A stretch of 50,261 nucleotides of DNA from Deinococcus sp. Leaf326 (GCF_001424185.1 NZ_LMOM01000017.1:1040-51300); one strand, 5' to 3'. Counted from the first letter of the stretch, positions 11,081 through 24,446 are shown. Notes: generated from the letters alone by a model not told the origin. Numbers and translations: made by a program.

Positions 11081-11114
11081 ATATGCAGGAGTCGGGCCGG
11101 TTGGATCACCGGTC
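11081..11114 (-). promoter_or_regulatory. Putative alternative-sigma promoter of tatA copy 1
   Basis: GACCGGTGATCCAA (11114-11101, minus strand), 15 nt, then CATAT (11085-11081), matching the element upstream of the ferritin-like gene. The start site would be near 11070, about 70 nt before the ATG. The remaining part of the 390-bp gap up to 11391 has GC-rich inverted repeats such as CGGGCG/CGCCCG near 11136-11152. I see no gene or clear second promoter in it. Confidence 0.4.
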
Positions 11115-11391
11115 GTTCATTCCCTCGCTGTTGCCCGGGCGCCGGACGCCCGAGCGTGAAGGTTTACGCAGGCCCGCCGACTGATCCGGGCGGCCGCCAG
11201 CCGCATATCCGTGGTCAGAGGCAACCCGGCGTTGCCCAGGGTCTTGCCGGTGCCGCCCGGCGTCTTTCCCTGCTTCTCCTTCTCTCCTCCCCCTCTTCAC
11301 ACTCGCGCGCTACGCTGCGGCGCATAGTGGCGCACAGGCACCGAGGGTGCCGCGTCTCTTCCCACTCCGCATTCCAGCCTGGAGGCTTGCC

Positions 11392-11631
11392 ATGTCACTC
11401 GGACCACTCGAAATCATCCTGATCCTCGCCGTCGTCGCCCTGATCTTCGGGGCCAAGAAACTCCCCGAACTCGGCAAGGGCGTGGGTCAGGGTATCCGCG
11501 AATTCAAGCGTGAGGTCCGCCCCGGCGATCAGGGCAAGGACGCCGTCCCCCTGACCGACGTGAAGGTCACGCCGCTCGACCCGGCCGGCCGGCCCGCCGA
11601 AACCGTCACCGAGCGCGACCACCGCGCCTGA
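11392..11631 (+). CDS. tatA: Sec-independent translocase component TatA (copy 2)
   Basis: A 79-residue protein with a single membrane helix (LEIILILAVVALIFG, residues 6-20), then GAKKLPELGKGVGQGIREFKRE, the amphipathic helix typical of TatA, and a short charged tail. The ATG at 11392 has GGAGG 8 nt upstream; an in-frame ATG at 11347 would put 15 extra residues before the membrane helix and is unlikely. tatC starts 13 nt after its stop, so both form one operon. It exports folded proteins carrying twin-arginine signals, such as the nearby ferritin-like lipoprotein. Confidence 0.92.
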   Translation: MSLGPLEIILILAVVALIFGAKKLPELGKGVGQGIREFKREVRPGDQGKDAVPLTDVKVTPLDPAGRPAETVTERDHRA

Positions 11632-11644
11632 GCCGGGAGTCGAC

Positions 11645-12442
11645 ATGGCCATGCCCTCGACCCCAGGCCCCACCCGCACGGCCGGCGACCTCAAAAGTGC
11701 GCCGCTGTTCGATCACCTTGACGAGCTGAGAAAGCGGCTGATCATCAGTCTGGTCTTTCTGGCCATCGGCATGGTGGTGGCCTTTCAGTACCGCGTGCAG
11801 CTCATTGAACTGATCAAGGTCCCGCTCACGTATTCCGAGCTGTACCGCGAAGGCAAGGTCGAACTCGTCACGCTGCGCCTCGCCGGGCAGCTCCTGATCA
11901 GCTTCAGCCTCGCGTTCTGGGCGGGCCTCGCGCTGGCGCTGCCCTTCATCGTGTGGCAGGTGTGGGGCTTCATCGCGCCGGGCCTGTATCCGCACGAGCG
12001 GCGCTGGGGCCTGCCCTTCATCCTGGGTGTGGGCTTTTCGTTCGCGGGCGGCGTGCTGTTCGGGTACAAGCTCGTGCTGCCCACCATGATCCCCTTCCTG
12101 ATCGAGTTCCTGGCCGGCACCGTCACGCAGATGCAGGACCTTCAGGAGTACATCGGGACCGTCACGACCTTCCTGATCGCCTTCGGGGTGGCCTTCGAGC
12201 TCCCGATCCTGGCGGTCGTGCTGACCCGCATCGGGATCGTGAACCATACGATGCTGCGTAAAGGCTGGCGCATCGCCCTCGTGGCGATCATGGTCGCGGC
12301 GGCCGTCATCACGCCGACGCCCGATCCCGGCAACATGCTGCTCGTGGCCGTGCCCCTGTACGTGCTGTACGAACTGAGCGTGATCCTCTCGCGGGTCTTC
12401 CGGGTCGTTCCGGCCGCCGAACAGGCGATTCTGGAACCCTGA
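11645..12442 (+). CDS. tatC: Sec-independent translocase protein TatC
   Basis: A 265-residue membrane protein. After a polar N-terminus it has the family signature PLFDHLDELRKRLI (about residues 20-33), which helps bind the twin-arginine signal, and then six predicted membrane segments. The FELPILAVVLTRIG motif and the loop VAAAVITPTPDPGNMLLVAVPLYVLYELS are characteristic. TatC is the signal-peptide receptor of the Tat translocon. The gene directly follows tatA copy 2 and is closed by a strong terminator. Confidence 0.96.
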   Translation: MAMPSTPGPTRTAGDLKSAPLFDHLDELRKRLIISLVFLAIGMVVAFQYRVQLIELIKVPLTYSELYREGKVELVTLRLAGQLLISFSLAFWAGLALALPFIVWQVWGFIAPGLYPHERRWGLPFILGVGFSFAGGVLFGYKLVLPTMIPFLIEFLAGTVTQMQDLQEYIGTVTTFLIAFGVAFELPILAVVLTRIGIVNHTMLRKGWRIALVAIMVAAAVITPTPDPGNMLLVAVPLYVLYELSVILSRVFRVVPAAEQAILEP

Positions 12443-12458
12443 CGTCCGCGCGCCCCCT

Positions 12459-12484
12459 GCCCCCCACCGCGGGGGGCTTTTTTT
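12459..12484 (+). terminator. Terminator after tatC
   Basis: GCCCCCC (12459-12465), loop ACCGC, GGGGGGC (12471-12477), then seven T. Confidence 0.92.
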
Positions 12485-12560
12485 GCCGCCCAGCGCGGCG
12501 TGCGCGGTGATTTGAGCAGGGCAGCGCGCCGACAGCGTTACTCGAAGCTCCGCACTGGCC

Positions 12561-12566
12561 TACACT
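12561..12566 (+). promoter_or_regulatory. -10 element of lgt
   Basis: TACACT, 12 nt before the ATG at 12579. The 5' leader would be only about 5 nt and there is no ribosome-binding site in it, so this is close to leaderless. Confidence 0.45.
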
Positions 12567-12578
12567 GGGCGGCGACTT

Positions 12579-13514
<936 letters not shown>

Positions 13515-13528
13515 ACCTCGCCCCGCAC

Positions 13529-13565
13529 CGCGGCCCGCCTCCCCACCGGAGCGGGCCGCGTTCTC
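13529..13565 (+). terminator. Terminator after lgt
   Basis: A perfect 10-bp stem CGCGGCCCGC/GCGGGCCGCG (13529-13538 with 13551-13560) followed by TTCTC. Confidence 0.75.
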
Positions 13566-13600
13566 ATGTGCCAGGAGAACTGTCCCGGGGGCGGCTGGCT

Positions 13601-13606
13601 TAGACT
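13601..13606 (+). promoter_or_regulatory. -10 element of glmU
   Basis: TAGACT, with the ATG 19 nt further on and AAAGGTGA (13613-13620) between them as ribosome-binding site. This transcript would have a short conventional leader. Confidence 0.45.
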
Positions 13607-13625
13607 GGGGCCAAAGGTGAATTTG

Positions 13626-15080
<1,455 letters not shown>

Positions 15081-15132
15081 AAGACGGGCAAGGCCAGGCT
15101 CCGCAGGGACAGCGGCCCGACCCCCCACGGCC

Positions 15133-15138
15133 TACAAT
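15133..15138 (+). promoter_or_regulatory. -10 element upstream of the UbiA-family gene
   Basis: TACAAT, 27 nt before the ATG at 15166. No -35 hexamer and no good ribosome-binding site are visible. Confidence 0.35.
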
Positions 15139-15165
15139 GCCGGGCGGCCACCGCCCCCCCACCCC

Positions 15166-16053
15166 ATGTCCACCCGCCGCCCGACCTCTGCCCGCCTGCC
15201 GCTGACCCGACTTCTGGTCGTGTCGCGGCCGGCCCTGTGGGTGAACACGGTGGGCACACTGGTCACGGGGGTGTGGCTCACGGGGCGGCTCTACAGCCTG
15301 GACGCGGGACTGGTCGCGCTGCTGCTGTACCTCACCCTGCCCTTCAACCTGCTGATCTACGGCCTAAACGACCTCTCCGACCGCGAGGAGGACGCCCGGT
15401 CGAGCCGCAAGGGGAGCTGGCAGGGCGCGCGCCTGACCCCTGGCGAGGGTGGGCCGCTGCTGCGCGCCACCCTGGCCTGGAACCTGCCGGCGCTGGGACT
15501 GCTGGCCATCCTGCTGCCCCCGGCGGCGACGGGGGTGCTGCTGCTCTCGGCCGGGCTGTTCGCGGCGTACAGCCTGCCGCCGCTGCGCCTCAAGGGACGG
15601 CCCTTTCTGGACGGCCTGAGCAACGTGGCCTACGCTCTGCCTCTCGCCCTGCCCGCCCTGGCGCTGGGCGAGCGCGTGCCCTGGGCGCCTCTCCTCGCCC
15701 TTATGAGCTACTCGGTGGGCAAGCACGCCTTCGACGCCGCGCAGGACAGTCCCGCCGACCGGCTGGCCGGCACGCGCACGGTGGCGACTGCCCTGGGCAC
15801 GCGCGGTACGGCCCTGTACGCCCTGGGCTGGTTCGCGCTGGCGGGCGCGCTGCTGTGGCCCGTCTCGCGCCTCAGTGCCCTGGCGCTGTGGGGCGTCTGC
15901 GGCGGCATGGCACTGGCACTGGCGCGCCGACCCAGCCCCGAGCAGGCCGCGCGGCTCTACCCCCTGAGCATCGTCACCCCCTGGATCGTGGGCACGGTGG
16001 CGGGCGTGGGACTGGTGTACCTCCTCGCGCGCGGCGAGTGGCGCGGGCTGTGA
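15166..16053 (+). CDS. UbiA-family prenyltransferase, lycopene-elongase-like
   Basis: A 295-residue membrane protein with about eight helices. The metal-diphosphate motif is [19 protein letters not shown] (near residue 66) and the second aspartate site is [22 protein letters not shown] (near 188). The start [11 protein letters not shown] and the ND-DxxxD-RKG pattern remind me of CrtEb/LyeJ lycopene elongases that act on carotenoids. A prenyltransferase of menaquinone synthesis (MqnP type) is the main alternative, since mqn genes are in the window. It is followed after 55 nt by a CrtD-like oxidase on the same strand, which favours a carotenoid role. Lysine and aspartate positions are intact. 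Confidence 0.7.
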   Translation: MSTRRPTSARLPLTRLLVVSRPALWVNTVGTLVTGVWLTGRLYSLDAGLVALLLYLTLPFNLLIYGLNDLSDREEDARSSRKGSWQGARLTPGEGGPLLRATLAWNLPALGLLAILLPPAATGVLLLSAGLFAAYSLPPLRLKGRPFLDGLSNVAYALPLALPALALGERVPWAPLLALMSYSVGKHAFDAAQDSPADRLAGTRTVATALGTRGTALYALGWFALAGALLWPVSRLSALALWGVCGGMALALARRPSPEQAARLYPLSIVTPWIVGTVAGVGLVYLLARGEWRGL

Positions 16054-16108
16054 GGCGACCTGCCGGCGGGCCGCGGACGACCCTGGGCACGACCCGGGAA
16101 GCTCCAGG

Positions 16109-17461
16109 ATGACGCCACGCAGCGCCGGCATTCTGGGGGGCGGCGTGGCCGGGCTGACCCTGGCGGCGCTGCTGGCCGCGCGGGGCTGGCAGGTCACGGT
16201 CTACGAACGCGACCTGCCCGGCGGCAAGCTGCGGCGCCTGGAGGTCGGCGGCCTGAGCTTCGACACCGGCCCGAGCCTGTTCACCTTCCCGGAGGTGTGG
16301 AGCGCGGTTCTGGCGCGGCTGGGCGAACCCGATCCGCTCAACCTGCGCCCGCTCCCCGGGGGCCTGGGCGTACACCACACGCCCCACGGTGCGGTGCCGT
16401 TGCCGGTCCCCCCGGATCATCCGCTTCACGGCGAGTGGACGCGCTACGTCGCCGCCGCTGCGCCGCTGCGGCCCCACCTGACGCGTCTGCTCACCACGCC
16501 GCCGCGCCTGCGCGACCCGGCCTTCCGGCGAGCGAGCGCGGCACTATTCGGTGTGACAGGCGGCCACCTGACGGCCGAGGGCTGGCTGCGCGCCCAGCAC
16601 TTTCCGCCTGCGCTGGCGCACGCCCTGCGCACCCACGCGCTGAACGCCGGACTGCCGCCCCAGGACGCCCCGGCACTGTACGCCCTGATTCCGGCGCTGG
16701 TGGGCGCGGAGGTGCTGCGGCCGGCCGGAGGGATGGGAGCGCTCCTCGGCAACCTGCTCGACTTTGCGCGCGCGCGCGGCGTGGGGGTACGCGGGCAGGC
16801 GGAGGTCGTCGCCTTGAGCGGACAGACCCTCCGGCTGGCCGGCGGAGAGACGGCGCGGCACGACCTTCTCGTCAGCGCCCTGGACCCGGCGCGGCTCGCG
16901 GCGTTGCGGGGCCGGCCCGCCCCCTCTCCCCCGGCGCGGCGCACGGTGGCGGGCGTGGCGCTGTACGCGGCTCTTCCCCGCCCCGCCCCGTTGCCGGCGA
17001 CCTCGGTGCTGCCGCCGAGCCGTTTTTCCACCTTCCGGGCCGCCATGCGCGCGGGAGCGCTGCCGCCCGACACGCTGGCCCTGGTTCACGCCGAGGGGCA
17101 CCGGATCGCCGTGCTGTTGACCGCGCCGGCCACCGGACAGGCCTACGGCCCGGATCACCCCTGGGTACGGACCCAAATCGCGCGGGTCGAGCGTACCCTG
17201 GGCGTGCCCGGCCTGCTCGCCTCGGCTCTGGAGGTGCGGGTCCTGCCGCCCTCGCACTACGCGGCGGGGGGGCATCCGGGCGGCGCGATCTACGGCGCGG
17301 CCCTGGCCCCCTGGCGCGGCGGGCCGCTGCACCCACAGCCCTACCGCTTGCGGCCGGGGCTCTGGCAGGTGGGGACGGGGGTGCATCCGGGCGGGGGGCT
17401 GCCGGCCGTGCTGGGCGGGGCCCTCATCGTAGACGGATTGCTGCGGGAGTCGGGGAATTGA
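16109..17461 (+). CDS. CrtI/CrtD-like FAD carotenoid desaturase
   Basis: A 450-residue flavoprotein. It opens with the dinucleotide-binding motif [20 protein letters not shown], then [24 protein letters not shown] split across residues 33-60, as in phytoene desaturases and CrtD. The C-terminus [17 protein letters not shown] is the second FAD motif. It is about 50 residues shorter than typical CrtI. Exact reaction (saturation or 3,4-desaturation of a carotenoid end) cannot be read from sequence. It probably forms an operon with the UbiA-family gene upstream; CTCCAGG precedes the ATG. The coding sequence is very GC-rich, as are its neighbours. Confidence 0.8.
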   Translation: MTPRSAGILGGGVAGLTLAALLAARGWQVTVYERDLPGGKLRRLEVGGLSFDTGPSLFTFPEVWSAVLARLGEPDPLNLRPLPGGLGVHHTPHGAVPLPVPPDHPLHGEWTRYVAAAAPLRPHLTRLLTTPPRLRDPAFRRASAALFGVTGGHLTAEGWLRAQHFPPALAHALRTHALNAGLPPQDAPALYALIPALVGAEVLRPAGGMGALLGNLLDFARARGVGVRGQAEVVALSGQTLRLAGGETARHDLLVSALDPARLAALRGRPAPSPPARRTVAGVALYAALPRPAPLPATSVLPPSRFSTFRAAMRAGALPPDTLALVHAEGHRIAVLLTAPATGQAYGPDHPWVRTQIARVERTLGVPGLLASALEVRVLPPSHYAAGGHPGGAIYGAALAPWRGGPLHPQPYRLRPGLWQVGTGVHPGGGLPAVLGGALIVDGLLRESGN

Positions 17462-17473
17462 GAGGGCTGATCC

Positions 17474-18127
17474 TCAACCGCCCGGCGACTGAGGCAGGTG
17501 CTCCAGAATCAGCAGGGCGTCGCTGAGGGACTGGGCCTCGTCAGCATCCGTCGCAGCAAGACAGGCCTCTTCCAGCCAGCCCATCAGCTCGGCGCGGGAC
17601 CACTCGGGGGGGCAGGGGGCCGTTAGCAGCACTCCGGCCAAAGCCAATGCCCCTTGGGGATGCGCCCGCCAGAGGGCCAGCAACTCGGAACGCGTGACCC
17701 CGAACGGCTCCAGGGTAGTCCAATCCAAGTACATCCGTGCCCACAATATGAATCCTGGCACCATGTCCCCCCAGTAGGCCAGGGCAAAGGCGTGCAGGGC
17801 GGCCCGCTGGGCTTCCGAGAGGGGAAAGCCCTGCTCGTGGGCGTACTTCAGCCGCCACGCGACCGGCTCCGGCTCGGTCTCCCAGGGCGGCAGCAGTTCC
17901 AGCAGGCGCGGCAGGAAATACCGGAAATCCTCCCAGGTGCCGACGTGGTCTATAGCATCGAACAGGTACGACCGCATCAGCCCCGGCGACAGTTCACGGA
18001 GTGGAACGCTCAGCAGTTGCCGTACCTCGCCTGGCTGGAGTTCGTAGGGCTGGTGGCGGATATGCGTAGGCCGGGGCACACTGGCGAAGGCGGCATACAA
18101 GTCTTCCACAGCCTGCACCAGCGTCAT
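17474..18127 (-). CDS. Hypothetical protein, no recognised domain
   Basis: I do not recognise this 217-residue protein. It is predicted to be mostly alpha-helical and acidic, rich in leucine, tryptophan and alanine, with no signal peptide or membrane helix. A run such as [18 protein letters not shown] followed by [27 protein letters not shown] suggests a helical repeat or adaptor fold. The ATG at 18127 follows TATGCT by 6 nt, and the codon use fits its neighbours, so it is a real gene. It lies downstream of the protease terminator, tail to tail with the CrtD-like gene. Confidence 0.7.
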   Translation of the reverse strand: MTLVQAVEDLYAAFASVPRPTHIRHQPYELQPGEVRQLLSVPLRELSPGLMRSYLFDAIDHVGTWEDFRYFLPRLLELLPPWETEPEPVAWRLKYAHEQGFPLSEAQRAALHAFALAYWGDMVPGFILWARMYLDWTTLEPFGVTRSELLALWRAHPQGALALAGVLLTAPCPPEWSRAELMGWLEEACLAATDADEAQSLSDALLILEHLPQSPGG

Positions 18128-18133
18128 GGGTCC

Positions 18134-18139
18134 AGCATA
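18134..18139 (-). promoter_or_regulatory. -10 element (leaderless) of the hypothetical gene at 17474
   Basis: TATGCT on the minus strand, 6 nt before the ATG. The -35 position falls in the loop of the protease terminator hairpin. Confidence 0.6.
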
Positions 18140-18170
18140 ACGAAGGCCCCCAGCACAGAAGCCGGGGGCC
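18140..18170 (-). terminator. Terminator of the subtilisin-like gene
   Basis: GGCCCCCGGC/GCTGGGGGCC on the minus strand (18170-18161 with 18154-18145, one mismatch) with a 6-nt loop and a weak tail TTCGTT that runs into the next gene's -10. Confidence 0.65.
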
Positions 18171-18185
18171 AGTCGAGAGGAAGCC

Positions 18186-19961
18186 TTACTGCCCCGTGAG
18201 CGCCTTGAGCGGGTTGACCAGCCCGTAGCCGAAGTTGTTGTCCTTGCCTGCCGCGCCCAGGTCCCTGGCCGTGCTCGTCAGCAGGTTCAGGAGCTGTGCA
18301 TTGGTCAGACCCGGCTTGGCGGCCCATACCACAGCGGCGGCGGCACTGACATGCGGGGTCGCCATGCTGGTGCCGTCGAAGTACTCGTAGTCGGCGGTCG
18401 TCACAGCGGCGGTGCCCGTGGCCGGCAGCTTGGCGAGCAGGCCCTGGCCGTCACTCTGGGTCAGGCCAACCACCGGCACGGCGTAGCTGTTGGTCAGGGT
18501 CATGCCCAGGCTGCCGGCGGCGTTGTTGTAGACCATGACGGCCCTGGCCCCGCTGGCGACCGCGTTGGCGACCTTTTCCTCGAAGGAGCAGGTGCCGCGC
18601 GCCACCAGAGCGATGTTGCCCGAGAGCGCCGAGTTACGGGTGCTCGTTCCGCAAAACTGGTTGGCGCCCGCCGTGCCGGTGCCGTCGCCCGCCTTAACCA
18701 CATTGCCCGTGAAGCTGGACTTGCCGCTCAGGTCGGCGGCCTGCACATCTCCGAAGGTCACGCCGGCACCCGAGGCCGAGGCGCGGGTGCCCTGGCCCAG
18801 CGGCACGCTGCTCAGGACATGCACGCCCGGCCCGACGAGGTCCACCTGCGAGCCGAAGTTCGAGAAGTCGGCCCTGGCCTCGGCGTCGTCGATGGCGCCC
18901 ACGCCCACCACGTTGGTGTAGGCGGCGGGGTACGACACGGCGGCGCCGTCGTTGCCGGTCGCGGCGATGATCAACGCGCCCTTGTTGTAGGCGGCCGTGT
19001 AGGCACGCTGCTCGGTCTGGCTGACGCTGCCGCCGCCCAGCGACAGACTGATGACCACCTTGCTCTCGGTGCCGCCCTGACTCTTGAGCTGCGCGGCGCA
19101 CCAGTTCACGCCGTTGATGATGCCGCTGCTGCTGCCCGAGCCGTCGTTGCCCAACACGCGCGCCATGTACAGGTTCACGCCGGGCGCCGCGCCACCCACG
19201 CCGTTGGCGTCCTCGCCCGCCTGGAGGCCGCTGGCGCCGGTGCCCGAACCGTACTGAGCGAAGATGGTCCCCGAGACATGCGTGCCGTGGTGCGACACGT
19301 CGTTGAGCTGGTAAGGGTCGCCCCGCCCGGTCTCGCTCGTGACGAAGTTGCGGAAGCCCTTGAGCTTGCGCGCGAACTCCGGGTGGTTGCCGTCGATGCC
19401 GGTGTCGCCCACGCACACTGCCACGCCCGCCCCCGTGTAACCGCTGGCGCGCAGGGTGGGCACCTTGAGCGCCGCGTCGCCCCAGGTCGTCTCGCCGCTG
19501 GCCGTGTAGACCGGCGTGGCCTGGGCGCTGATGCCCTGGGCACTCAGGCCGCTGCGGGCAGGCTGCGCGTCGCTGACGCCGCTGCGCAGCCCCATCGCCG
19601 TGCGCTTGAGGTCCGGCTCGACATACTCGACCGACGGGTCGGCGCGCAGCCTGGCCAGGGCCTCCGGCGACAGGCGCACGGCCGCCGCGCCGATGTCGGC
19701 CCACTGGCTCGTCAGGGTGCCCCCGGCAACAGAGATGGCCTGCGCCTGCACGGCCGCCTGGGCGCTCAGGTCCTGCGCATTCACCCCCTGGGCGCTCAGG
19801 CTGCCTTCCTTGAAGCCCACGAGGTAGGCGTCGGCGGCCACCGCCTGATCGCCCGAGGGCTGGGCTGCGCCGGCGGGCGCCGTCACGCTCTGCTGTCCGC
19901 AGGCAGCCAGGGAGAGGATCAGGGTCGCGGCGAGCAGCAGTCTGGAATGGGAACGCAGCAT
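18186..19961 (-). CDS. Subtilisin-like serine protease lipoprotein with PA domain
   Basis: A 591-residue S8 peptidase. The signal peptide ends in the lipobox LAAC (Cys21), so it is probably lipid-anchored outside the membrane. A propeptide-like region (about 45-125, YLVGFKEGS...PSVEYVEPD) precedes the catalytic domain. The triad is Asp186 (VGDTGIDG), His225 (HHGTHVSGT) and a serine near 532 ([12 protein letters not shown]). Between His and Ser a PA domain is inserted, with two cysteines ([14 protein letters not shown]) likely forming a disulfide. LSAQG/SAQ repeats flank the propeptide. The ATG at 19961 has GGAGG upstream. Confidence 0.93.
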   Translation of the reverse strand: MLRSHSRLLLAATLILSLAACGQQSVTAPAGAAQPSGDQAVAADAYLVGFKEGSLSAQGVNAQDLSAQAAVQAQAISVAGGTLTSQWADIGAAAVRLSPEALARLRADPSVEYVEPDLKRTAMGLRSGVSDAQPARSGLSAQGISAQATPVYTASGETTWGDAALKVPTLRASGYTGAGVAVCVGDTGIDGNHPEFARKLKGFRNFVTSETGRGDPYQLNDVSHHGTHVSGTIFAQYGSGTGASGLQAGEDANGVGGAAPGVNLYMARVLGNDGSGSSSGIINGVNWCAAQLKSQGGTESKVVISLSLGGGSVSQTEQRAYTAAYNKGALIIAATGNDGAAVSYPAAYTNVVGVGAIDDAEARADFSNFGSQVDLVGPGVHVLSSVPLGQGTRASASGAGVTFGDVQAADLSGKSSFTGNVVKAGDGTGTAGANQFCGTSTRNSALSGNIALVARGTCSFEEKVANAVASGARAVMVYNNAAGSLGMTLTNSYAVPVVGLTQSDGQGLLAKLPATGTAAVTTADYEYFDGTSMATPHVSAAAAVVWAAKPGLTNAQLLNLLTSTARDLGAAGKDNNFGYGLVNPLKALTGQ

Positions 19962-20055
19962 GAAAACCTCCGGGGAACAGGCCAAAAGGAGCGGGGCGTC
20001 CGGCCTCGTCTGCGGCCGGATGGTAGGAATGTTCAACGTCGATCTGGAACTTGCG

Positions 20056-20071
20056 CCGACTCTAGAGTCGG
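20056..20071. promoter_or_regulatory. 16-bp perfect palindrome upstream of the protease gene
   Basis: CCGACTCTAGAGTCGG is a perfect palindrome about 95 bp upstream of the protease start, in the 253-bp gap between the protease and P5C dehydrogenase. It could be a dimeric repressor site. CTAGA recurs at 20094-20098. No clear promoter was identified in this gap. Confidence 0.35.
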
Positions 20072-20157
20072 ACTCACGACCCGCCGGTCACTTCTCTAGA
20101 CAATTCTGGACTCGGTTCAGAAGAACAAGTGTTGTCCCATTGCGCCGGAGAGTTCCA

Positions 20158-20194
20158 ACGAAAGGGCGGGCGGTCCCAAAGGACGCCGCCCGCC
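20158..20194 (-). terminator. Terminator of the proline-catabolic operon
   Basis: GGCGGGCGG/CCGCCCGCC (20165-20173 with 20186-20194), 12-nt loop, with CTTTC following on the minus strand. Confidence 0.6.
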
Positions 20195-20214
20195 ACCCTG
20201 CCCGCCGCCGCGCT

Positions 20215-21786
<1,572 letters not shown>

Positions 21787-21829
21787 GGCAACCTCGGAAA
21801 TCTGGATGGAAAGTGGTGTCGCGAGGGCA

Positions 21830-22754
21830 TTAGCCCTTGAGCATGCCCTGAAGGACGAACAGCGCGTTGCTGGGGCGCTCGGCGATGCGGCGCGAGAAGT
21901 ACGGGTACCAGTCGCGGCCGTAGGGCAGGTAGACGCGCACCCGGTAGCCATCCTTCACGAGCTGCTTTTGCAGGTCGCGCCGGATGCCGTACAGGAGCTG
22001 GAACTCGAAGCTATCCTTGCCGATGCCGTGGGCCAGCACGAAGCGCTTCACGTCCTCGATCAGGCGTTCGTCGTGGGTGGCGACGTTGGTGTACGCCCCA
22101 CTCTTGAGGTGCTGGTACACGAGGCGGCGGTAGTTGGCGTCCACGTCGGCCTTGTCGGGGTATGCGACCGTCTCGGGTTCCAGGTACGCGCCCTTCACGA
22201 AGCGCAGGTTGGGCTTGAGGTCGTCCAGACCCTCGCGGTCCTTAAGGCTGCGGTACAGGTAGCTCTGGAGCACCGTGCCCACGTGCGCGCCGCCGAACTC
22301 GCCGGTCAGGGTGCGCAGCTGCGCCAGCGTCTGGTCCACGCGCGAGTGGTCTTCCATGTCCAGGCACACGAAGCCGCCGTACTCCTTGGCCTTCGTGATG
22401 ATCCGGCGGGCGTTCCCCAGCCCCAGGTCCTCGCCGCCGTCGTCCTTGCCCTGGCCCACGCTGCTGAGCTTGATGCTCACGTAGGGCGTGATGCCCGCGC
22501 CCTGCATCGCCTCGATCACGCCCAGCACGTTGTCCGCAAAGCGGGTGCAGTCGGCGGCCGACTCGATGAACTCGCCGAGCAGGTCCATGTTCGACGAAAT
22601 CCCGTCGGCCTGAAGGTCCTTCATGGCCTGCACGGCGCTGGGAATGTCCTCGCCGGCCACGAAGCGCTGGGCGACGGGCCACGCGCGGGCACGCAGCAGT
22701 TTTTCCACGCTGTCACGTTCGGCGACGGTCAGGATGGCCTTGCGGTAGAGCTGG

Positions 22755-22762
<8 letters not shown>
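21830..22762 (-). CDS. Proline dehydrogenase (monofunctional)
   Basis: A 310-residue FAD enzyme with a (beta-alpha)8 barrel that oxidises L-proline to pyrroline-5-carboxylate and passes electrons to quinone. Visible parts are [10 protein letters not shown] near 110, VCLDMEDHS near 145, [12 protein letters not shown] near 195, [10 protein letters not shown] near 245 and [24 protein letters not shown] near 285, which includes the conserved substrate-binding arginines. The D. radiodurans homolog has a known structure. The ATG at 22762 overlaps the end of the GntR gene by 8 nt, so the two are translationally coupled. Confidence 0.94.
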
Positions 22763-23411
<649 letters not shown>

Positions 23412-23417
23412 GTGGAT

Positions 23418-23429
23418 ATTGTATACAAT
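23418..23429. promoter_or_regulatory. GntR-type operator overlapping the -10 of its own gene
   Basis: ATTGTATACAAT is a perfect 12-bp palindrome. Its left half read on the minus strand, TACAAT (23423-23418), is a -10 element 6 nt before the ATG of the regulator. Binding there would block transcription of the whole proline operon. Confidence 0.7.
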
Positions 23430-23469
23430 CGTCCGTAAGAACTCTATGGGGTATGCCCGGAGACGAGGG

Positions 23470-23943
23470 TTAGTCCTCGTCGGGGCTGGTGCGGCCAGTC
23501 AGGTGCGGCGCGAGGCGGCCCAGCGGCCACAGGGTAAAGACGAACAGCAGCGTGGCGCAGCTCGCCAGCAGGTACAGGTGCAGGCCGCAGGCCACACCCA
23601 CAGCCGCCGTGGCGAGCAGGCTCGCGGCGGTGGTCAGTCCCCGGGCCTGCCCACCGCGCCCCGACGAGAAGATCGCACCAGCCCCCAGGAAGCTCACGCC
23701 GCTGACCACTGCGCTCAGGATCCCGATGAGGTCGAAGCGCACCTGCGGCACGCCGGCGCTGAAACGCTCCACGATCGCCTCGCCGAGCAGGACGAACAGC
23801 GCCGCACTGACCCCCACTAGGATGTGGGTCCGCAACCCGGCGCTGTGGCGGTGGCGCTCACGTTCCCACCCGATCACGCCGCTGAGCACGTACGCGGCGA
23901 GCACCCCCGGCAACAGCCGGAGCTCCGACAACAGACCGTCCAT
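23470..23943 (-). CDS. MgtC/SapB family membrane protein
   Basis: A 157-residue inner-membrane protein with about five hydrophobic segments. The family signature is clear: [35 protein letters not shown] broken over residues 19-53, and [11 protein letters not shown] near 83. Homologs modulate ion or ATPase activity, and MgtC itself is linked to survival at low magnesium. It lacks the soluble C-terminal domain of Salmonella MgtC. TACCCT stands 5 nt before the ATG at 23943. Confidence 0.88.
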   Translation of the reverse strand: MDGLLSELRLLPGVLAAYVLSGVIGWERERHRHSAGLRTHILVGVSAALFVLLGEAIVERFSAGVPQVRFDLIGILSAVVSGVSFLGAGAIFSSGRGGQARGLTTAASLLATAAVGVACGLHLYLLASCATLLFVFTLWPLGRLAPHLTGRTSPDED

Positions 23944-23948
23944 GCCCC

Positions 23949-23954
23949 AGGGTA
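23949..23954 (-). promoter_or_regulatory. -10 element of the MgtC-family gene
   Basis: TACCCT on the minus strand, 5 nt before the ATG, slightly closer than in most leaderless cases here. No -35 at 17 bp. Confidence 0.45.
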
Positions 23955-23973
23955 CGTCGGGACGGGAGCCGGG

Positions 23974-24375
23974 TTACTCGGCGTACACCGGTTCGATGGG
24001 AAAGATATGGTCGGCGAGGCGCTCAAGGCCCCGCGTGCCCGCCCGGCCCTGGCAGGGTCCGGTGGGGGTACACAGGGTCACGTAGCGGGTACGCCGGGCG
24101 GCGACGACCACGCGGTAGAGGCTGGCCTCGGAGCGGCTGCGGGTGTAGTGGCACAGGTCGCAGTGCAGAGCGTTCTTGCCCTTGGGGTCCAGCGGCGTGA
24201 ACTCGGCGAGCTGGTCGCCGTGTACCAGGGCCAGGCGGCCGTCGGCCACGGGGTAGAGCCCCAGCGTGGGCGCGCCGCCCCCGGCGTCGGTTCCCCCGAA
24301 GATCTCGCGGTGGGTGTCGGGAAACAGTTCCCGCAGCAGGTCGCGGGCGCTGTGGGCCTTGGGGACGTCGCTCAT
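23974..24375 (-). CDS. Small cysteine-rich protein, possible treble-clef/FBP-like
   Basis: A 133-residue soluble protein whose function I cannot name. The second half has [23 protein letters not shown] and then [13 protein letters not shown] (each under 25 residues apart), giving a CxxC and a CxxxxxC pair that could bind zinc. This recalls the C-terminal treble clef of fusidic-acid-resistance/EF-G-binding FBP proteins, but the match is weak. The ATG at 24375 follows TACACT by 7 nt. It is divergent from the recO leader ORF, with 84 bp between the starts. Confidence 0.7.
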   Translation of the reverse strand: MSDVPKAHSARDLLRELFPDTHREIFGGTDAGGGAPTLGLYPVADGRLALVHGDQLAEFTPLDPKGKNALHCDLCHYTRSRSEASLYRVVVAARRTRYVTLCTPTGPCQGRAGTRGLERLADHIFPIEPVYAE

Positions 24376-24382
24376 GCGCGGC

Positions 24383-24388
24383 AGTGTA
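24383..24388 (-). promoter_or_regulatory. -10 element (leaderless) of the cysteine-rich gene
   Basis: TACACT on the minus strand, 7 nt before the ATG; hexamer at the -35 position is CGTTCG. Confidence 0.6.
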
Positions 24389-24446
24389 CGCGCGCCGCCG
24401 GTACCCGAACGTGCCCTCTGGCACGCGGCGCATGACCCGCGCCGCC

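Noticed and set aside
11106..11300. 64-codon frame in the tatA-tatA gap
   Set aside because: Extremely Arg/Gly-rich, no ribosome-binding site and no -10 at the start; not a credible gene.
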